A stretch of DNA of 42,852 bases from Micromonospora sp. MP36 (GCF_008119785.1 NZ_VSFA01000061.1:1-42852), one strand, 5' to 3'; counted from the first letter of the stretch, positions 31,991-40,667 are shown. The notes: generated from the sequence alone by a model not told the origin. Numbers and translations: made by a program.

Positions 31991-33046
31991 TCAGGCCAAC
32001 CACTCGTCGAGGTGGGCGGCCACGAACTCGTCGTCGCGCAGGTGCGGGTAGGCCCGGTGCACCCGGTCGAGCTCGGCGAGCTGTCCCGGCGACAACTCCT
32101 CCGCCGGGTCGAGGCACCATCGGCCGGCGAGCAGCCCCTGCCGGCGCAGCACCTCGTGGATGCCGGGGATGCAGCCGTGGTAGCCGTTCGCGGCGTCGAA
32201 GATGGCCGCGTTGGCGTCGGTGAGATGGCCGTCCAGGGTGAGCAGCCGGCGCAGCGCGGCGTCGTCGCCCGCGCGGGCGCGCCGGGCCTCGTCGAGCAGG
32301 CCGACCGCGGTCCTCGCCCACACCGCCCACTGCCCGAGCAGCCCGCCGACGAACTCGACCTCCACCTGCCGGCCGTCCACCATGATGCGGTGCGGGGCCA
32401 CCAGGTCGGCGAGGATGTGATCGTCGTTGCCGGTGTAGAGCGCCAGGTCCCCGTTGCGGCCGGCGGCGCACACCCCGTGCAGGACGTCCAGCGTGCGGTA
32501 CCGGTCGAACGGCGCCACCTTGATTCCGACCACCGATTCGAGCCCGGCCAGCCGGGCCCAGAACGCGCGGGACAGCTCCCGTCCGCCGACCGCCGGTTGC
32601 AGGTAGAAACCGACCACGGGCAGCACCTCGCCGACCGCGCGGGCCCGCTCGACGAGGCCGTCCTCGTCAAGGCCCGCATACGGCGACAGAAGGACCATGT
32701 GGTAGCCGAGCGAGGCGGCCAGCTCGGCCTCGGCCACCGCCTGCGCGGTGGGTCCGCAGGCGCCCGCCACCAGGATGGCGTCCGACCCGGCGGCGGTCTC
32801 GGCGGCCAACTCCAGCACCGGGGCGAGCAGGCCGACCTGCGGGTCATGGATGGCGAACTGGGTGGTGTGCACGCCGACCGCGATGCCGCCGGCACCGGCG
32901 GCCAGGTAGTAGCGGGTCAACGCCCGCTGGCGCCGCTCGTCGAGCCGGCGTTCGGCGTCGAGGGCGAGCGGATGGGCGGGGATCACGCAGCCACGCCGGA
33001 ACCGGGCCAGGGCCGACTGGTGCCGGGTGGTCGAAGCAGTCAACAC
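31991..33046 (-). CDS. DHDPS-fold lyase (paralogue 2)
   Basis: The protein has 351 aa from GTG 33046, with AGGAG 5 nt upstream. It is a class I aldolase-like barrel: RRGCVIPAHPLALDAERRLDERRQRALTRYYLAAGAGGIAVGVHTTQ, LLSPYAGLDEDGLVERA, PVVGFYLQP and the Schiff-base lysine in VVGIKVAPFDRYRTLDVL. It is about 50 residues longer than paralogue 1, with an extended C-terminal helical part. It probably cleaves or dehydrates a keto-acid sugar different from that of paralogue 1. It lies 8 nt after the epimerase-like gene in the site-C operon. Confidence 0.82.
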   Translation of the reverse strand: MLTASTTRHQSALARFRRGCVIPAHPLALDAERRLDERRQRALTRYYLAAGAGGIAVGVHTTQFAIHDPQVGLLAPVLELAAETAAGSDAILVAGACGPTAQAVAEAELAASLGYHMVLLSPYAGLDEDGLVERARAVGEVLPVVGFYLQPAVGGRELSRAFWARLAGLESVVGIKVAPFDRYRTLDVLHGVCAAGRNGDLALYTGNDDHILADLVAPHRIMVDGRQVEVEFVGGLLGQWAVWARTAVGLLDEARRARAGDDAALRRLLTLDGHLTDANAAIFDAANGYHGCIPGIHEVLRRQGLLAGRWCLDPAEELSPGQLAELDRVHRAYPHLRDDEFVAAHLDEWLA

Positions 33047-33054
33047 GGTCTCTC

Positions 33055-34071
33055 CTAGAATTTGCCGTCGCGGCGCTGGAAGCCGGTCGGCTTGTCGAGC
33101 AGCGGCCGGCCGCCGGCGATCCAGTCGGCCGTCAGCTCGATCAGCTCGGCGACCGGCACGTCGGGGTAGCCGAAGAGCCGGTGGCAGAGCTGGGCGTTGG
33201 ACAGCAGCGCGGTGGGGGCCTCGGTGCCGGTGAACACCGGCTCTCGGCCCAGCCGGGCGGCGAGGGCGGTGGCGGCCTGGCGGACCGAGACCAGCTCGGG
33301 TCCGGTCAGGTTCAGCACGAACGGCGGCGTCGCGGTGTGGTGCAGGGCGCGCAGGGTCACTTCGTTGGCGTATCCCTGCCAGACGATGTTGGCGTGCCCC
33401 ATGGTGAGGTCGACGGGCTGACCGGCGTGCACCGTGCGGGCGATGTCGACGAGGACGCCGTAGCGCATCTCGACGGCGTAGTTGAGCCGGATGAGGGCCA
33501 GCGGGGTGTCGTTGCGCTGCGCGAAGTGGGTGAGGATGCGCTCGCGGCCCAGGCACGACATGGCGTACTCGCCGACCGGGTCGAGCGGGGTCTGCTCGGT
33601 GCAACCGGCGGAGGCGACCGGGACGAGCGGGTAGACGTTGCCGGTGCTGAGCGCCACCAGGCGCGACCCGGCGAAGCGCTGCGCGACCCGGCCCGGCAGG
33701 TAGGTGTTGGTCGCCCAGGTGGCGTGCTCGCGGCCCGCCGTGCCGAACTTCGCGCCGACGAGGAACACCACGTTGGCCGCGTCCGGCAGGGCCGCGAGGG
33801 CGGCGTCGTCGGTCACGTCCGCCTCGACCACCACGGCGCCCTCGCCGCGGAGCGCGTCGGCCAGCCCGGCCTCCGAGAAGCGGGAGACCGCGATGACGCG
33901 GGCACCTGTGCCGGCCGCGGCCACCCCGCGCAGGGCCAGCCGGACCAGGCTCGGGCCCAGCTTGCCGCCCGCTCCCAGCACCAGGATGTCGCCGTCGAGC
34001 TTGCGCAGGTCGTCCACCAGGACATCCCGCGGGCGCGACAGCCGCTCCTCCAGTTCCGCCACCGAACGCAT
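33055..34071 (-). CDS. NAD-binding epimerase/dehydratase-like protein lacking the catalytic Lys
   Basis: The protein has 338 aa from ATG 34071 (AAGGGG upstream). It has an extended-SDR fold: ILVLGAGGKLGPSLVRLAL for NAD, ADVTDDAALAALPDAANVVFLVG, and LVALSTGNVYP with the Ser/Thr. The usual YxxxK is EYAMSCLGRE, so the Lys position is Cys. Late features (VWQGYANEVTLRAL, NLTGPELVSVRQAATALAARLG) resemble NAD-dependent sugar epimerases. It may still act as an oxidoreductase or have lost activity. It is first in the site-C operon with DHDPS 2. Confidence 0.8.
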   Translation of the reverse strand: MRSVAELEERLSRPRDVLVDDLRKLDGDILVLGAGGKLGPSLVRLALRGVAAAGTGARVIAVSRFSEAGLADALRGEGAVVVEADVTDDAALAALPDAANVVFLVGAKFGTAGREHATWATNTYLPGRVAQRFAGSRLVALSTGNVYPLVPVASAGCTEQTPLDPVGEYAMSCLGRERILTHFAQRNDTPLALIRLNYAVEMRYGVLVDIARTVHAGQPVDLTMGHANIVWQGYANEVTLRALHHTATPPFVLNLTGPELVSVRQAATALAARLGREPVFTGTEAPTALLSNAQLCHRLFGYPDVPVAELIELTADWIAGGRPLLDKPTGFQRRDGKF

Positions 34072-34090
34072 ACCACAAGCCCCTTCCGGA

Positions 34091-34132
34091 TTAACGGTCC
34101 TGACCGTAACTTCCGGCGGAGAAGGTCGTCAA
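34091..34132 (-). promoter_or_regulatory. Epimerase-operon promoter with island operator (site C)
   Basis: The operator is TTAACGGTC-CT-GACCGTAAC at 34091-34110. On the minus strand TTGACG (34127-34132), an 18-nt spacer and TACGGT (34103-34108) form the promoter. Confidence 0.75.
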
Positions 34133-34177
34133 GGCGTGGTCGCGGTCGCCGCGCCGGGCTTCCCGGCGGGCGGCCGA

Positions 34178-35059
34178 TCAGAGCTGGGCGCGGGCCGCCG
34201 CGAGGACGCCCAGGACGGAACGGGTCTGCGCCCACGGCACCGGGCTCGGCGCGCCCTTGACCATGCCCAGGAACGCGTCGATGGTCGCGCCGTAGCCCAG
34301 CTCGTCGGCCCCGCCGCGCAGGTTGACCCGGTGCTCCCCGGTCGCGGTGTGCACGGTCACCTCGTACGACTCGCCCTGGCTCACCCCGAGCACCTCGACG
34401 ACGCCTGGCACGCCGTCGTCCCACTGCACCGCCAGCAGCCCGGTGTCCTCCGAGCGCAGGGTGCGGTAGCTGCGGGTGGTGGCGGCGGCGCCGACCAGCC
34501 GCACGGCCGGGCCGAGCAGCGCGACGAGCAGTTCGACCCCGTGCAGGCCCATCATGACTAGCGTTCCGCCGCCCACGGCCGGGTCGTCCTGCCAGGGGTT
34601 GTAGCCGGTGGCCCAGAGGCCGACGTCGTGCCGGACGGTGGCGCGGACCGCGAGCACCTCCTCCCGCGGCACGGCGAACGCGGCGAAGTCGGGGGCGAAG
34701 CGCAGCACCGAGGAGGAGAGCACCAGCTCCGGGCTGCGGGAGACCACCCGGTCGAGCCGGTCGAGCTGGTCCACCGTGGCCGCCGCCGGCTTGTTGACGA
34801 AGCAGGGCAGCCCGGCGTCGAGCACCCGCGCCAGCGCCTCGGGCACCTCCGACGTCGGCACGGTGAGCACCACCCCGTCCGGCCGGGTGGCCAGCAGTGC
34901 GGACAGGTCCGGCGTCACCGTGGCGTCCGGGTGCTCCGCGCGGAACCGCGCCAGCCGCTGCGGGTCCGGCTCCCAGACCACGAGGTCGGCGTGCCGGCAC
35001 AGGGCCTTGGCGTCGGTGTACGGGTGACTGGTGGCCAGTCCGGCAAGGGCGATCCGCAT
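34178..35059 (-). CDS. Gfo/Idh/MocA oxidoreductase (short form)
   Basis: The protein has 293 aa. The N-terminal Rossmann fold starts MRIALAGLATSHPYTDAKAL. The motif EKP is NKPAA, and the catalytic-domain His is in MMGLHGVELLVALLG. It is shorter than typical members (330-380 aa). It probably oxidises or reduces a sugar or sugar acid with NAD(P). It is last in the ABC-transporter operon, 55 nt after the hydroxyacid dehydrogenase. Confidence 0.85.
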   Translation of the reverse strand: MRIALAGLATSHPYTDAKALCRHADLVVWEPDPQRLARFRAEHPDATVTPDLSALLATRPDGVVLTVPTSEVPEALARVLDAGLPCFVNKPAAATVDQLDRLDRVVSRSPELVLSSSVLRFAPDFAAFAVPREEVLAVRATVRHDVGLWATGYNPWQDDPAVGGGTLVMMGLHGVELLVALLGPAVRLVGAAATTRSYRTLRSEDTGLLAVQWDDGVPGVVEVLGVSQGESYEVTVHTATGEHRVNLRGGADELGYGATIDAFLGMVKGAPSPVPWAQTRSVLGVLAAARAQL

Positions 35060-35114
35060 GGTCGCACAGGCTACTCAGCGCGCCACCGCAGGTCAGCGAC
35101 GGGTTGTGCGGGCG

Positions 35115-36128
35115 TCAGCCCATGCTCGCCAGCTGCTCCGGGCGTACCTCGTGGCGCAGCGGCTCGCCGCGCCGGAACCGGTCGATCTCGTCGACCACGA
35201 TCTCCCCGGCCCGCCGCCGCGACTCGACCGTGCCCGCCGCCTCGTGCGGCGTCAGCAGCACATTGGGCAACCGCCGCAGCGGATGGTCCACCGGCAGCGG
35301 TTCCTCGTCGAAGACGTCCAGCGCCGCGTCGATCCGCCCGGCGCGCAGCTCGGCCAGCAGGGCGTCCCCGTCCACCAGCGCCGCACGCGCGGTGTTGACC
35401 AGCAGGGCCCCGGTGGGCAGCAACGCGAGCTCCCGGGCGCCGAGCAGGCCGACGGTGGCCGGCAGCACGGGCGCGTGCAGCGACACCACCCGCGCGGAGC
35501 GCAGCAGGTCGTCCAGCCCGACCAGGGTCGCGCCGAGTTCCTCGGCCTCCTCGGCGGACAGGTACGGATCGGTGACGAGCACCCGCGCGCCGAGCGCCCG
35601 GACCAGCCGCAGGTACGCCCGCCCGGTGCGGGAGGCGCCGATTACGCCGACCACCGCGCCGCGCAGCTCCCGCCGGGGCGGCGCGGACTTCGCGGCCGAC
35701 CAGGCGGCCCCGGTACGCAGCGCGTGGTCGAAGCGGTGCACCTGGTGCAGCAGGGCCAGGGTCAGCGCCAGCGCCTGTTCCCCCACCGCGTACGCCATGG
35801 CGTCGCCGGCCTGGGTCACCCGCACGCCGCGGGCGAAGCTCTCCGGCGTGACGAACGGCTTCACCGAGGCGCCGGTGTGCGCGAGCAGCCGCAGCCGTGG
35901 GGCGGCGTCGAGCACCCGTGCCGTCAGCGGCGCACAGCCCCAGCCGGTGACCACGACGTCCGCGTCCGTCAGCAGGTCCGCCAGCACCGCCGGGTCGGCG
36001 ACGTCGGCCCCGTCGGGCGGGAGGCGCACCGGACCGAGCGCGGCGAGCGCGTCCCAGCGTGCCCCGGGGAAGAACATCGACCGCAGCGCCGGCGACGCGG
36101 CCACGGCGACGCGCACCACGCCGCTCAC
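35115..36128 (-). CDS. D-isomer-specific 2-hydroxyacid dehydrogenase
   Basis: The protein has 337 aa. The catalytic triad is complete: Arg in LVNTARAALVD, Glu in DVFDEEPLP and His in LTPHEAAGT. The cofactor loop is VVGVIGASRTGRAYL. It interconverts a 2-keto acid and a D-2-hydroxy acid with NAD(P), which suits the product of a DHDPS-fold lyase. It starts at GTG 36128, 55 nt after the permease gene. Confidence 0.9.
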   Translation of the reverse strand: MSGVVRVAVAASPALRSMFFPGARWDALAALGPVRLPPDGADVADPAVLADLLTDADVVVTGWGCAPLTARVLDAAPRLRLLAHTGASVKPFVTPESFARGVRVTQAGDAMAYAVGEQALALTLALLHQVHRFDHALRTGAAWSAAKSAPPRRELRGAVVGVIGASRTGRAYLRLVRALGARVLVTDPYLSAEEAEELGATLVGLDDLLRSARVVSLHAPVLPATVGLLGARELALLPTGALLVNTARAALVDGDALLAELRAGRIDAALDVFDEEPLPVDHPLRRLPNVLLTPHEAAGTVESRRRAGEIVVDEIDRFRRGEPLRHEVRPEQLASMG

Positions 36129-36183
36129 CCGATCGACCTTCCGTTCGCGACTGCGGGGCTCCGCAGCGCGGCACGCCTCGCGC

Positions 36184-37077
36184 TCACCCCTTGATCCCGG
36201 AGGTGGTGACGCCCTCGGTGAAGTACCGCTGCCCGACGAGGTACGCCATGAAGATCGGCACGAAGGCGAGGACCGAGCCGGCGAGGAGCATGTTGAGCGG
36301 CACGTTCTCCTGCTGCATCGAGGCGATGCCGGTGGTCAGGGTACGCATGTCGCTGCTCTGCCCGATGATCAGCGGCCACATGAAGTCGTTCCAGTGCCAC
36401 AGGAACACGAAGACCCCGAGGGTGGCCAGGACCGGCTTGATCAGGGGCAGCACGATCGAGACGTACACCCGCAGTTCGGAGCAGCCGTCCAGCCGGGCCG
36501 CCTCGAAGAGCGAGTCGGGCAGCGAGGCGATGAACTGTCGCATCAGGAACACCGCCTGGGCGTTGGCCAGGGTCGGCACGATCAGGCCCCAGTAGGTGTC
36601 CACGCCGCCCAGCTCGGAGATGATGATGAAGGTCGGGATCATCGTGACGTGGTAGGGCACCATCAGCATGGCCAGGAACGACCAGAACATCGGTTCCTTG
36701 CCGGGGAAGCGCTTCTTGGCGAACGCGTAGCCGGCCAGCGACGACAGCAGCAGCACGCCGACCACAGACACGATCGAGTAGACCAGCGTGTTCCACGCCC
36801 AGCCCAGCATGCTCTTGGCACCCAGCAGCCGGTCGTACGCCTCGGTGGAGAACGGCCAGGGCAGCAGGCTGTCCGGGAAGGTGACCGGGCCGGTCGGTTT
36901 GAACGACAGCACGACCATCGTGTAGAAGGGGAAGATCGTCGCGAGCGCCGCGACGAACAGCAGCACCGCCCGGGTGACTCGCCAGCTCCGGCTCGCCTGC
37001 TGCGGCCGGTGCGGCCGCCGGGAGCGCCTGGCCGGCGGTGCGGCGGGTGTGGCCGAGGGGACCAGGGTGTCGGTCAC
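36184..37077 (-). CDS. ABC sugar transporter permease, CUT1-type (MalG-like)
   Basis: The protein has 297 aa from GTG 37077, overlapping the previous permease stop by 4 nt, with GGGAGG upstream. Six membrane segments are visible. The cytoplasmic EAA loop is SLFEAARLDGCSELRVYVSIVLPLIKPVL. The N-terminus is an Arg/Pro-rich cytoplasmic tail. It pairs with the permease at 37074-37967. Confidence 0.92.
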   Translation of the reverse strand: MTDTLVPSATPAAPPARRSRRPHRPQQASRSWRVTRAVLLFVAALATIFPFYTMVVLSFKPTGPVTFPDSLLPWPFSTEAYDRLLGAKSMLGWAWNTLVYSIVSVVGVLLLSSLAGYAFAKKRFPGKEPMFWSFLAMLMVPYHVTMIPTFIIISELGGVDTYWGLIVPTLANAQAVFLMRQFIASLPDSLFEAARLDGCSELRVYVSIVLPLIKPVLATLGVFVFLWHWNDFMWPLIIGQSSDMRTLTTGIASMQQENVPLNMLLAGSVLAFVPIFMAYLVGQRYFTEGVTTSGIKG

Positions 37078-37967
37078 TCTTCCCTCCCCAGGGTCAGGCG
37101 CTGGATCAGCGCCACGATGACGGTCATCACGAACAGCGCGAGCCCGACCGCACTGGCATAGCCCAGGTCGAAGTAGCGGAAGCCCTGCTCGTACAGCTGG
37201 TAGACGAGGGTGTAGCTGGCGCGTACCGGCCCGCCGCCGGTCATCACGTAGACGATGTCGAAGACCTGGAACGACATGGTCGTCTCGATGATGGCCAGGA
37301 AGAACAGCGCCGGACGCAGCTGCGGCAGGGTCACGTACCGGAACCGCTGCCACGCGGACGCGCCGTCGCTGAGGGCCGCCTCCTCCAGTTCGGCGGGGAT
37401 CTCCTGCAGCCGGGCGAGCAGGATGAGCATCCCGTACCCGAACCGGGACCAGACCGAGACGAGCACGATCGCGGGCAGCACCAGTGTGCTGTCGGCGAGC
37501 CAGGACTGGGCCGGCAGGCCGAACGCGCCCATGAGCCGCGACCACGGTCCGTGCTCGGCGAAGACCCAGGTGAAGACCACGCCGGCGAGGATGAGGCTGG
37601 TGACCACGGGCAGGAAGAAGATGGACCGGAAGAGCTTCACGCCGCGGAACACCCGGCGGGTCAGCAGCGCCATGCCGAGCGAGGCGACCATCGACAGCGG
37701 CACGGACAGCAGCGCGAAGATCACCGTCACCTTCAGGGCCGACCAGAAGGTGGGGTCGTCGATCAACCGGCGGAAGTTGTCCAGGCCGACCCAGGAGGCG
37801 TCGCCGCCGATGGTGTAGTCGGTGAAGCCGAGCAGCACCCCGGCCACCGCCGGGCCGAACCGGAAGGCGACGAAGAGCAGCAGGCACGGCAGCACGAACA
37901 GCAACGCCGTGCCGGCCTCCCGCAGCGAGGGACGGCGCAGGCGCCGGCGGGCAGACAGGGTGACCAC
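37074..37967 (-). CDS. ABC sugar transporter permease, CUT1-type (MalF-like)
   Basis: The protein has 297 aa from GTG 37967, which has AAAGG 6-7 nt upstream; GTG 37973 and a distant ATG are less likely. Six membrane helices are visible, the first being AGTALLFVLPCLLLFVAFRFGP. The EAA loop is IPAELEEAALSDGASAWQRFRYVTLPQLRPAL. It follows the binding-protein gene after a stable hairpin. Confidence 0.92.
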   Translation of the reverse strand: MVTLSARRRLRRPSLREAGTALLFVLPCLLLFVAFRFGPAVAGVLLGFTDYTIGGDASWVGLDNFRRLIDDPTFWSALKVTVIFALLSVPLSMVASLGMALLTRRVFRGVKLFRSIFFLPVVTSLILAGVVFTWVFAEHGPWSRLMGAFGLPAQSWLADSTLVLPAIVLVSVWSRFGYGMLILLARLQEIPAELEEAALSDGASAWQRFRYVTLPQLRPALFFLAIIETTMSFQVFDIVYVMTGGGPVRASYTLVYQLYEQGFRYFDLGYASAVGLALFVMTVIVALIQRLTLGREE

Positions 37968-37982
37968 GTCCACACCTTTCTC

Positions 37983-38019
37983 GCTGCTCCTGGCGGGCGC
38001 GGGGCCCACCAGGAGCAGC
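37983..38019 (-). promoter_or_regulatory. Intercistronic hairpin between binding protein and permease
   Basis: A perfect 11-bp stem (GCTGCTCCTGG and its complement) around 15 nt lies between the SBP stop (38031) and the permease start. Such hairpins stabilise the upstream mRNA and attenuate the permease, giving more binding protein than permease. Confidence 0.65.
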
Positions 38020-38030
38020 GTCACACGGGA

Positions 38031-39272
38031 CTAGCCGAGCAGCGCGTCCGCGGCCTTGGCCGCGTCGCTGAGCGCCTGGTCGACGGACTTCTTTCCGAGC
38101 AGCGCGGCCTGGATCTCCGGGGCGAGCACGCCCTGCACATCCCGGGCCTTCTCGTGCAGCGGACCGACGGTGGTGACGCCTACGTACTTCTCCTGCTCAC
38201 CGAGGACGGGATCCCCGGCGAACAGCGTCCCCGCCGACTTCTTCGGGGAGAAGAAGCTGGACGCGGTGTCGTACTTCTTGGTGACATCGGCGCCGGAGGC
38301 GTAGGCGATCCACTCGCCCGCGGCCTTCTTGTCCTTCGCGCCCTTCAGCATGGCGAGCGAGCCGACGGTGCCGTACCCGATCTGCTTGGTCTCGGTCAGC
38401 GGCGGGAGGACCTTGATGTTCTCCTTGCCCCAGAACTGCTCCACCTCCTGCGGAGCCGAGTGCCACAGGCAGGCCACCTTGTTCTGGGCGATCCGGGTCT
38501 GCTCGGTGGGCGGCAGCGTGGTGAGCAGGGTCTTGTCCACGTAACCGCCGTCGACCAGTTGCTTGACGAAGGTGAGCGCCTTGCGGCCGGCGTCGCTGTT
38601 GAAGGCCACCGACTTGCCGTCCGGGCTGAACACGTCGCCGCCGGCCTGCCACAGCAGCGGGTAGAACGTCTGGTTCAGGGTGTTCTTCACGTCGCCGGGG
38701 TAGGCGGTGACGTCGTAACCCTTGGCCTTGAAGGCCGGCGCCATGGTGAGCAGGTCGTTCCAGGTCGCGGGGTAGGTCGTCTGGCCGACCGCCTCGAACA
38801 CCTTCTTGTTGCACATCATCGTCACGGCGCTGGTGAGGATGGGGGCGCCCATCATCTTGCCGTCGATGGTCACCGACTTGACCACGTTGTCGAGGTAGTC
38901 GCTCTTGGCCGCGTCGTCCAGGTAGGCGTCGACCGGCTCGATGTTGCGGGCGTACTTCGGCAGCTGGTCGGGGATGAGGTAGACGACGTCCGGGCCCTTG
39001 TTGCCGGCGATCGCGGTGGCCAGCGCCTGGTCGCGGTTGGCCCACGGGAAGATCTCGGTCTTGACCTGGATGTCGGGGTGCTGCGCCTGGAACGCCTTGA
39101 CGGTCTCGTCCCAGAAGGCCCGGTGCTTCGCCTCGTCGAAGATCACCGGGTATATCCACATTGTCACGGTCTTCTTGCCCGAGTCACCGGAGCCGGAGCC
39201 TCCACAGCCGGCGGCGGCGAGCGCGGCGACGAGCGCCACCGCGACGGCCGTCAGGCTCTTCCGAACACGCAT
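38031..39272 (-). CDS. Extracellular sugar-binding lipoprotein of the ABC importer
   Basis: The protein has 413 aa. The lipoprotein signal is MRVRKSLTAVAVALVAALAAAGCGG with the lipobox AAGC (Cys about 22). The mature part is a type-1 solute-binding protein: VTMWIYPVIFDEAKHRAFWDETVKAFQAQHPDIQVKTEIFPW, GPDVVYLIPDQLPKYA, and PATWNDLLTMAPAFKAKGYDV. CUT1 systems take up oligosaccharides. It starts at ATG 39272 with GGAAGGA upstream. It is first in the operon SBP, two permeases, hydroxyacid dehydrogenase, Gfo/Idh. No ATPase gene is present. Confidence 0.93.
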   Translation of the reverse strand: MRVRKSLTAVAVALVAALAAAGCGGSGSGDSGKKTVTMWIYPVIFDEAKHRAFWDETVKAFQAQHPDIQVKTEIFPWANRDQALATAIAGNKGPDVVYLIPDQLPKYARNIEPVDAYLDDAAKSDYLDNVVKSVTIDGKMMGAPILTSAVTMMCNKKVFEAVGQTTYPATWNDLLTMAPAFKAKGYDVTAYPGDVKNTLNQTFYPLLWQAGGDVFSPDGKSVAFNSDAGRKALTFVKQLVDGGYVDKTLLTTLPPTEQTRIAQNKVACLWHSAPQEVEQFWGKENIKVLPPLTETKQIGYGTVGSLAMLKGAKDKKAAGEWIAYASGADVTKKYDTASSFFSPKKSAGTLFAGDPVLGEQEKYVGVTTVGPLHEKARDVQGVLAPEIQAALLGKKSVDQALSDAAKAADALLG

Positions 39273-39312
39273 CTCGCATCCTTCCAGGGGAGCTTGGTTC
39301 GCAGTAGGTTAA

Positions 39313-39332
39313 CTTACGGTCCGGGCCGATAC
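39313..39332. promoter_or_regulatory. Weaker island operator before the ABC/Gfo genes (site D)
   Basis: CTTACGGTC-CG-GGCCGATAC: the left half fits the consensus at 8 of 9 positions, the right at 5 of 9. It lies between the divergent SBP and Gfo/Idh starts. A further half site, GACCGTATC, is at 39382-39390. Confidence 0.5.
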
Positions 39333-39419
39333 TAGGCCCGAGACATTTCGAGGTCGTATCGCCACTGCTCCGGCAACTACTGACCGTATCGACCCATATC
39401 CGTTATAGGGAAGGCTCGG

Positions 39420-40667
39420 ATGACTGTCTCTCTGGCCATCGTCGGCGCGGGCAACCGCGGCGGCACCTACGCGGGATACGCGGAGCGGTTCCCGGAGCGC
39501 GCCCGCGTCGTCGCCGTCGCCGAGCCCCGGGCCGGCCACCGCGACGCGCTGGCCGACCGGCACCAGGTGCCGGCGGCCCGCCGGTTCCCCTCCTGGCAGG
39601 CCCTCGCCGACCAGCCCCGCCTGGCCGACGCGGTGGTGGTGGCCACCCCGGACCGGGAGCACCTCGCACCCGTCGCCCGGCTCGCCGCCCTCGGCTACGA
39701 CATCCTGCTGGAGAAGCCGATGGCGCCGACGGAGCAGGAGTGCGACGCGGTCGTGGACGTGGCCCGGCGTACCGGGGTGCTCCTGACGGTCTGCCACGTG
39801 CTGCGCTACACGCCCTACACGGCGATGGTGAAGCGGCTGCTCGACGCGGGGGCGGTCGGCCGGATCGTCGGCGTGGACCACCTGGAACCGGTGGGCTGGT
39901 GGCACTTCGCGCACTCCTACGTGCGGGGCAACTGGCGTCGGGCCGACGAGTCCTCCTCCAGCCTGCTGGCCAAGTGCTGCCACGACCTGGACTGGCTGCG
40001 CTACGTGGTGGACGACGTGCCGGTGCGGGTCAGCAGCGTCGGCGCGCTGTACCACTTCCACCCCGGCAACCGGCCGGCCGGCGCCGCCGACCGCTGCCTC
40101 GACTGCCCACTGCGGGGCACCTGCCCGTACGCGGCGGACCGCTTCTACGCCGAGTGCCTGGCCGACCCCGACCGGCACGTCTGGCCGTTGTCCGTGGTCA
40201 CCCGGGACCTCAGCCCGGACGGGGTGCGGACCGCGCTGCGCGAGGGACCGTACGGCCGGTGCGTCTACACCGGCGGGAACGACGTGGTCGACCACCAGAC
40301 GGTCACGGTGTCGTTCGCCGGCGGGGCCACGGCGACCCTGACCATGAGCGCCTTCACCCCGGGCGGCCACCGGCGTACGCGCATCATGGGCACCCGCGGC
40401 TACCTGGAGGGTGACGGCGAGCGGGTGACGCTGACCGACTTCGTGACCGGAGAGACGTCCACGCTGGACACGGCGGCCGGCGGGGCGGACGCGGGGTCCG
40501 GCCACGGCGGCGGCGACCACGGGTTGATGGCCGCGTTCGTCGAGGCGGTCGGGACCGGCGACCGGTCCCTGGTGCATTCCGGGCCGCGGGAGTCGCTCGA
40601 CAGCCACCGGATGGCGTTCGCCGCGGAGCGCAGCCGACTCGCCGGCGGACTCCCGATGGACGTTTGA
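39420..40667 (+). CDS. Gfo/Idh/MocA oxidoreductase with Cys-rich insertion
   Basis: The protein has 415 aa from ATG 39420 (GGGAAGG upstream). The Rossmann motif is LAIVGAGNRGGTYAGYA, the cofactor/substrate motif is DILLEKPMAP, and the catalytic His block is AKCCHDLDWLRYV. An insertion RCLDCPLRGTCPYAADRFY near residue 225 has three cysteines and could hold a metal. I recall a similar insertion in a subgroup of this family. It probably oxidises a sugar to the lactone or 3-keto form. It is divergent from the ABC operon and 54 nt upstream of P2. Confidence 0.9.
   Translation: MTVSLAIVGAGNRGGTYAGYAERFPERARVVAVAEPRAGHRDALADRHQVPAARRFPSWQALADQPRLADAVVVATPDREHLAPVARLAALGYDILLEKPMAPTEQECDAVVDVARRTGVLLTVCHVLRYTPYTAMVKRLLDAGAVGRIVGVDHLEPVGWWHFAHSYVRGNWRRADESSSSLLAKCCHDLDWLRYVVDDVPVRVSSVGALYHFHPGNRPAGAADRCLDCPLRGTCPYAADRFYAECLADPDRHVWPLSVVTRDLSPDGVRTALREGPYGRCVYTGGNDVVDHQTVTVSFAGGATATLTMSAFTPGGHRRTRIMGTRGYLEGDGERVTLTDFVTGETSTLDTAAGGADAGSGHGGGDHGLMAAFVEAVGTGDRSLVHSGPRESLDSHRMAFAAERSRLAGGLPMDV

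Noticed and set aside
29518..32223. Very long open frame (about 900 codons) opposite DegT and in another frame of the regulator
   Set aside because: No domain is recognisable. It spans two genes with strong protein signatures and the intergenic operator.
34897..37161. Long open frame antisense to the Gfo/Idh, dehydrogenase and permease genes
   Set aside because: It is low-complexity Ser/Arg/Pro sequence and a shadow of codon bias.
39371..39390. Full operator copy before the Gfo/Idh gene
   Set aside because: Only the right half (GACCGTATC) fits; the left half CGGCAACTA does not. It is kept only as a half site in the site-D entry.
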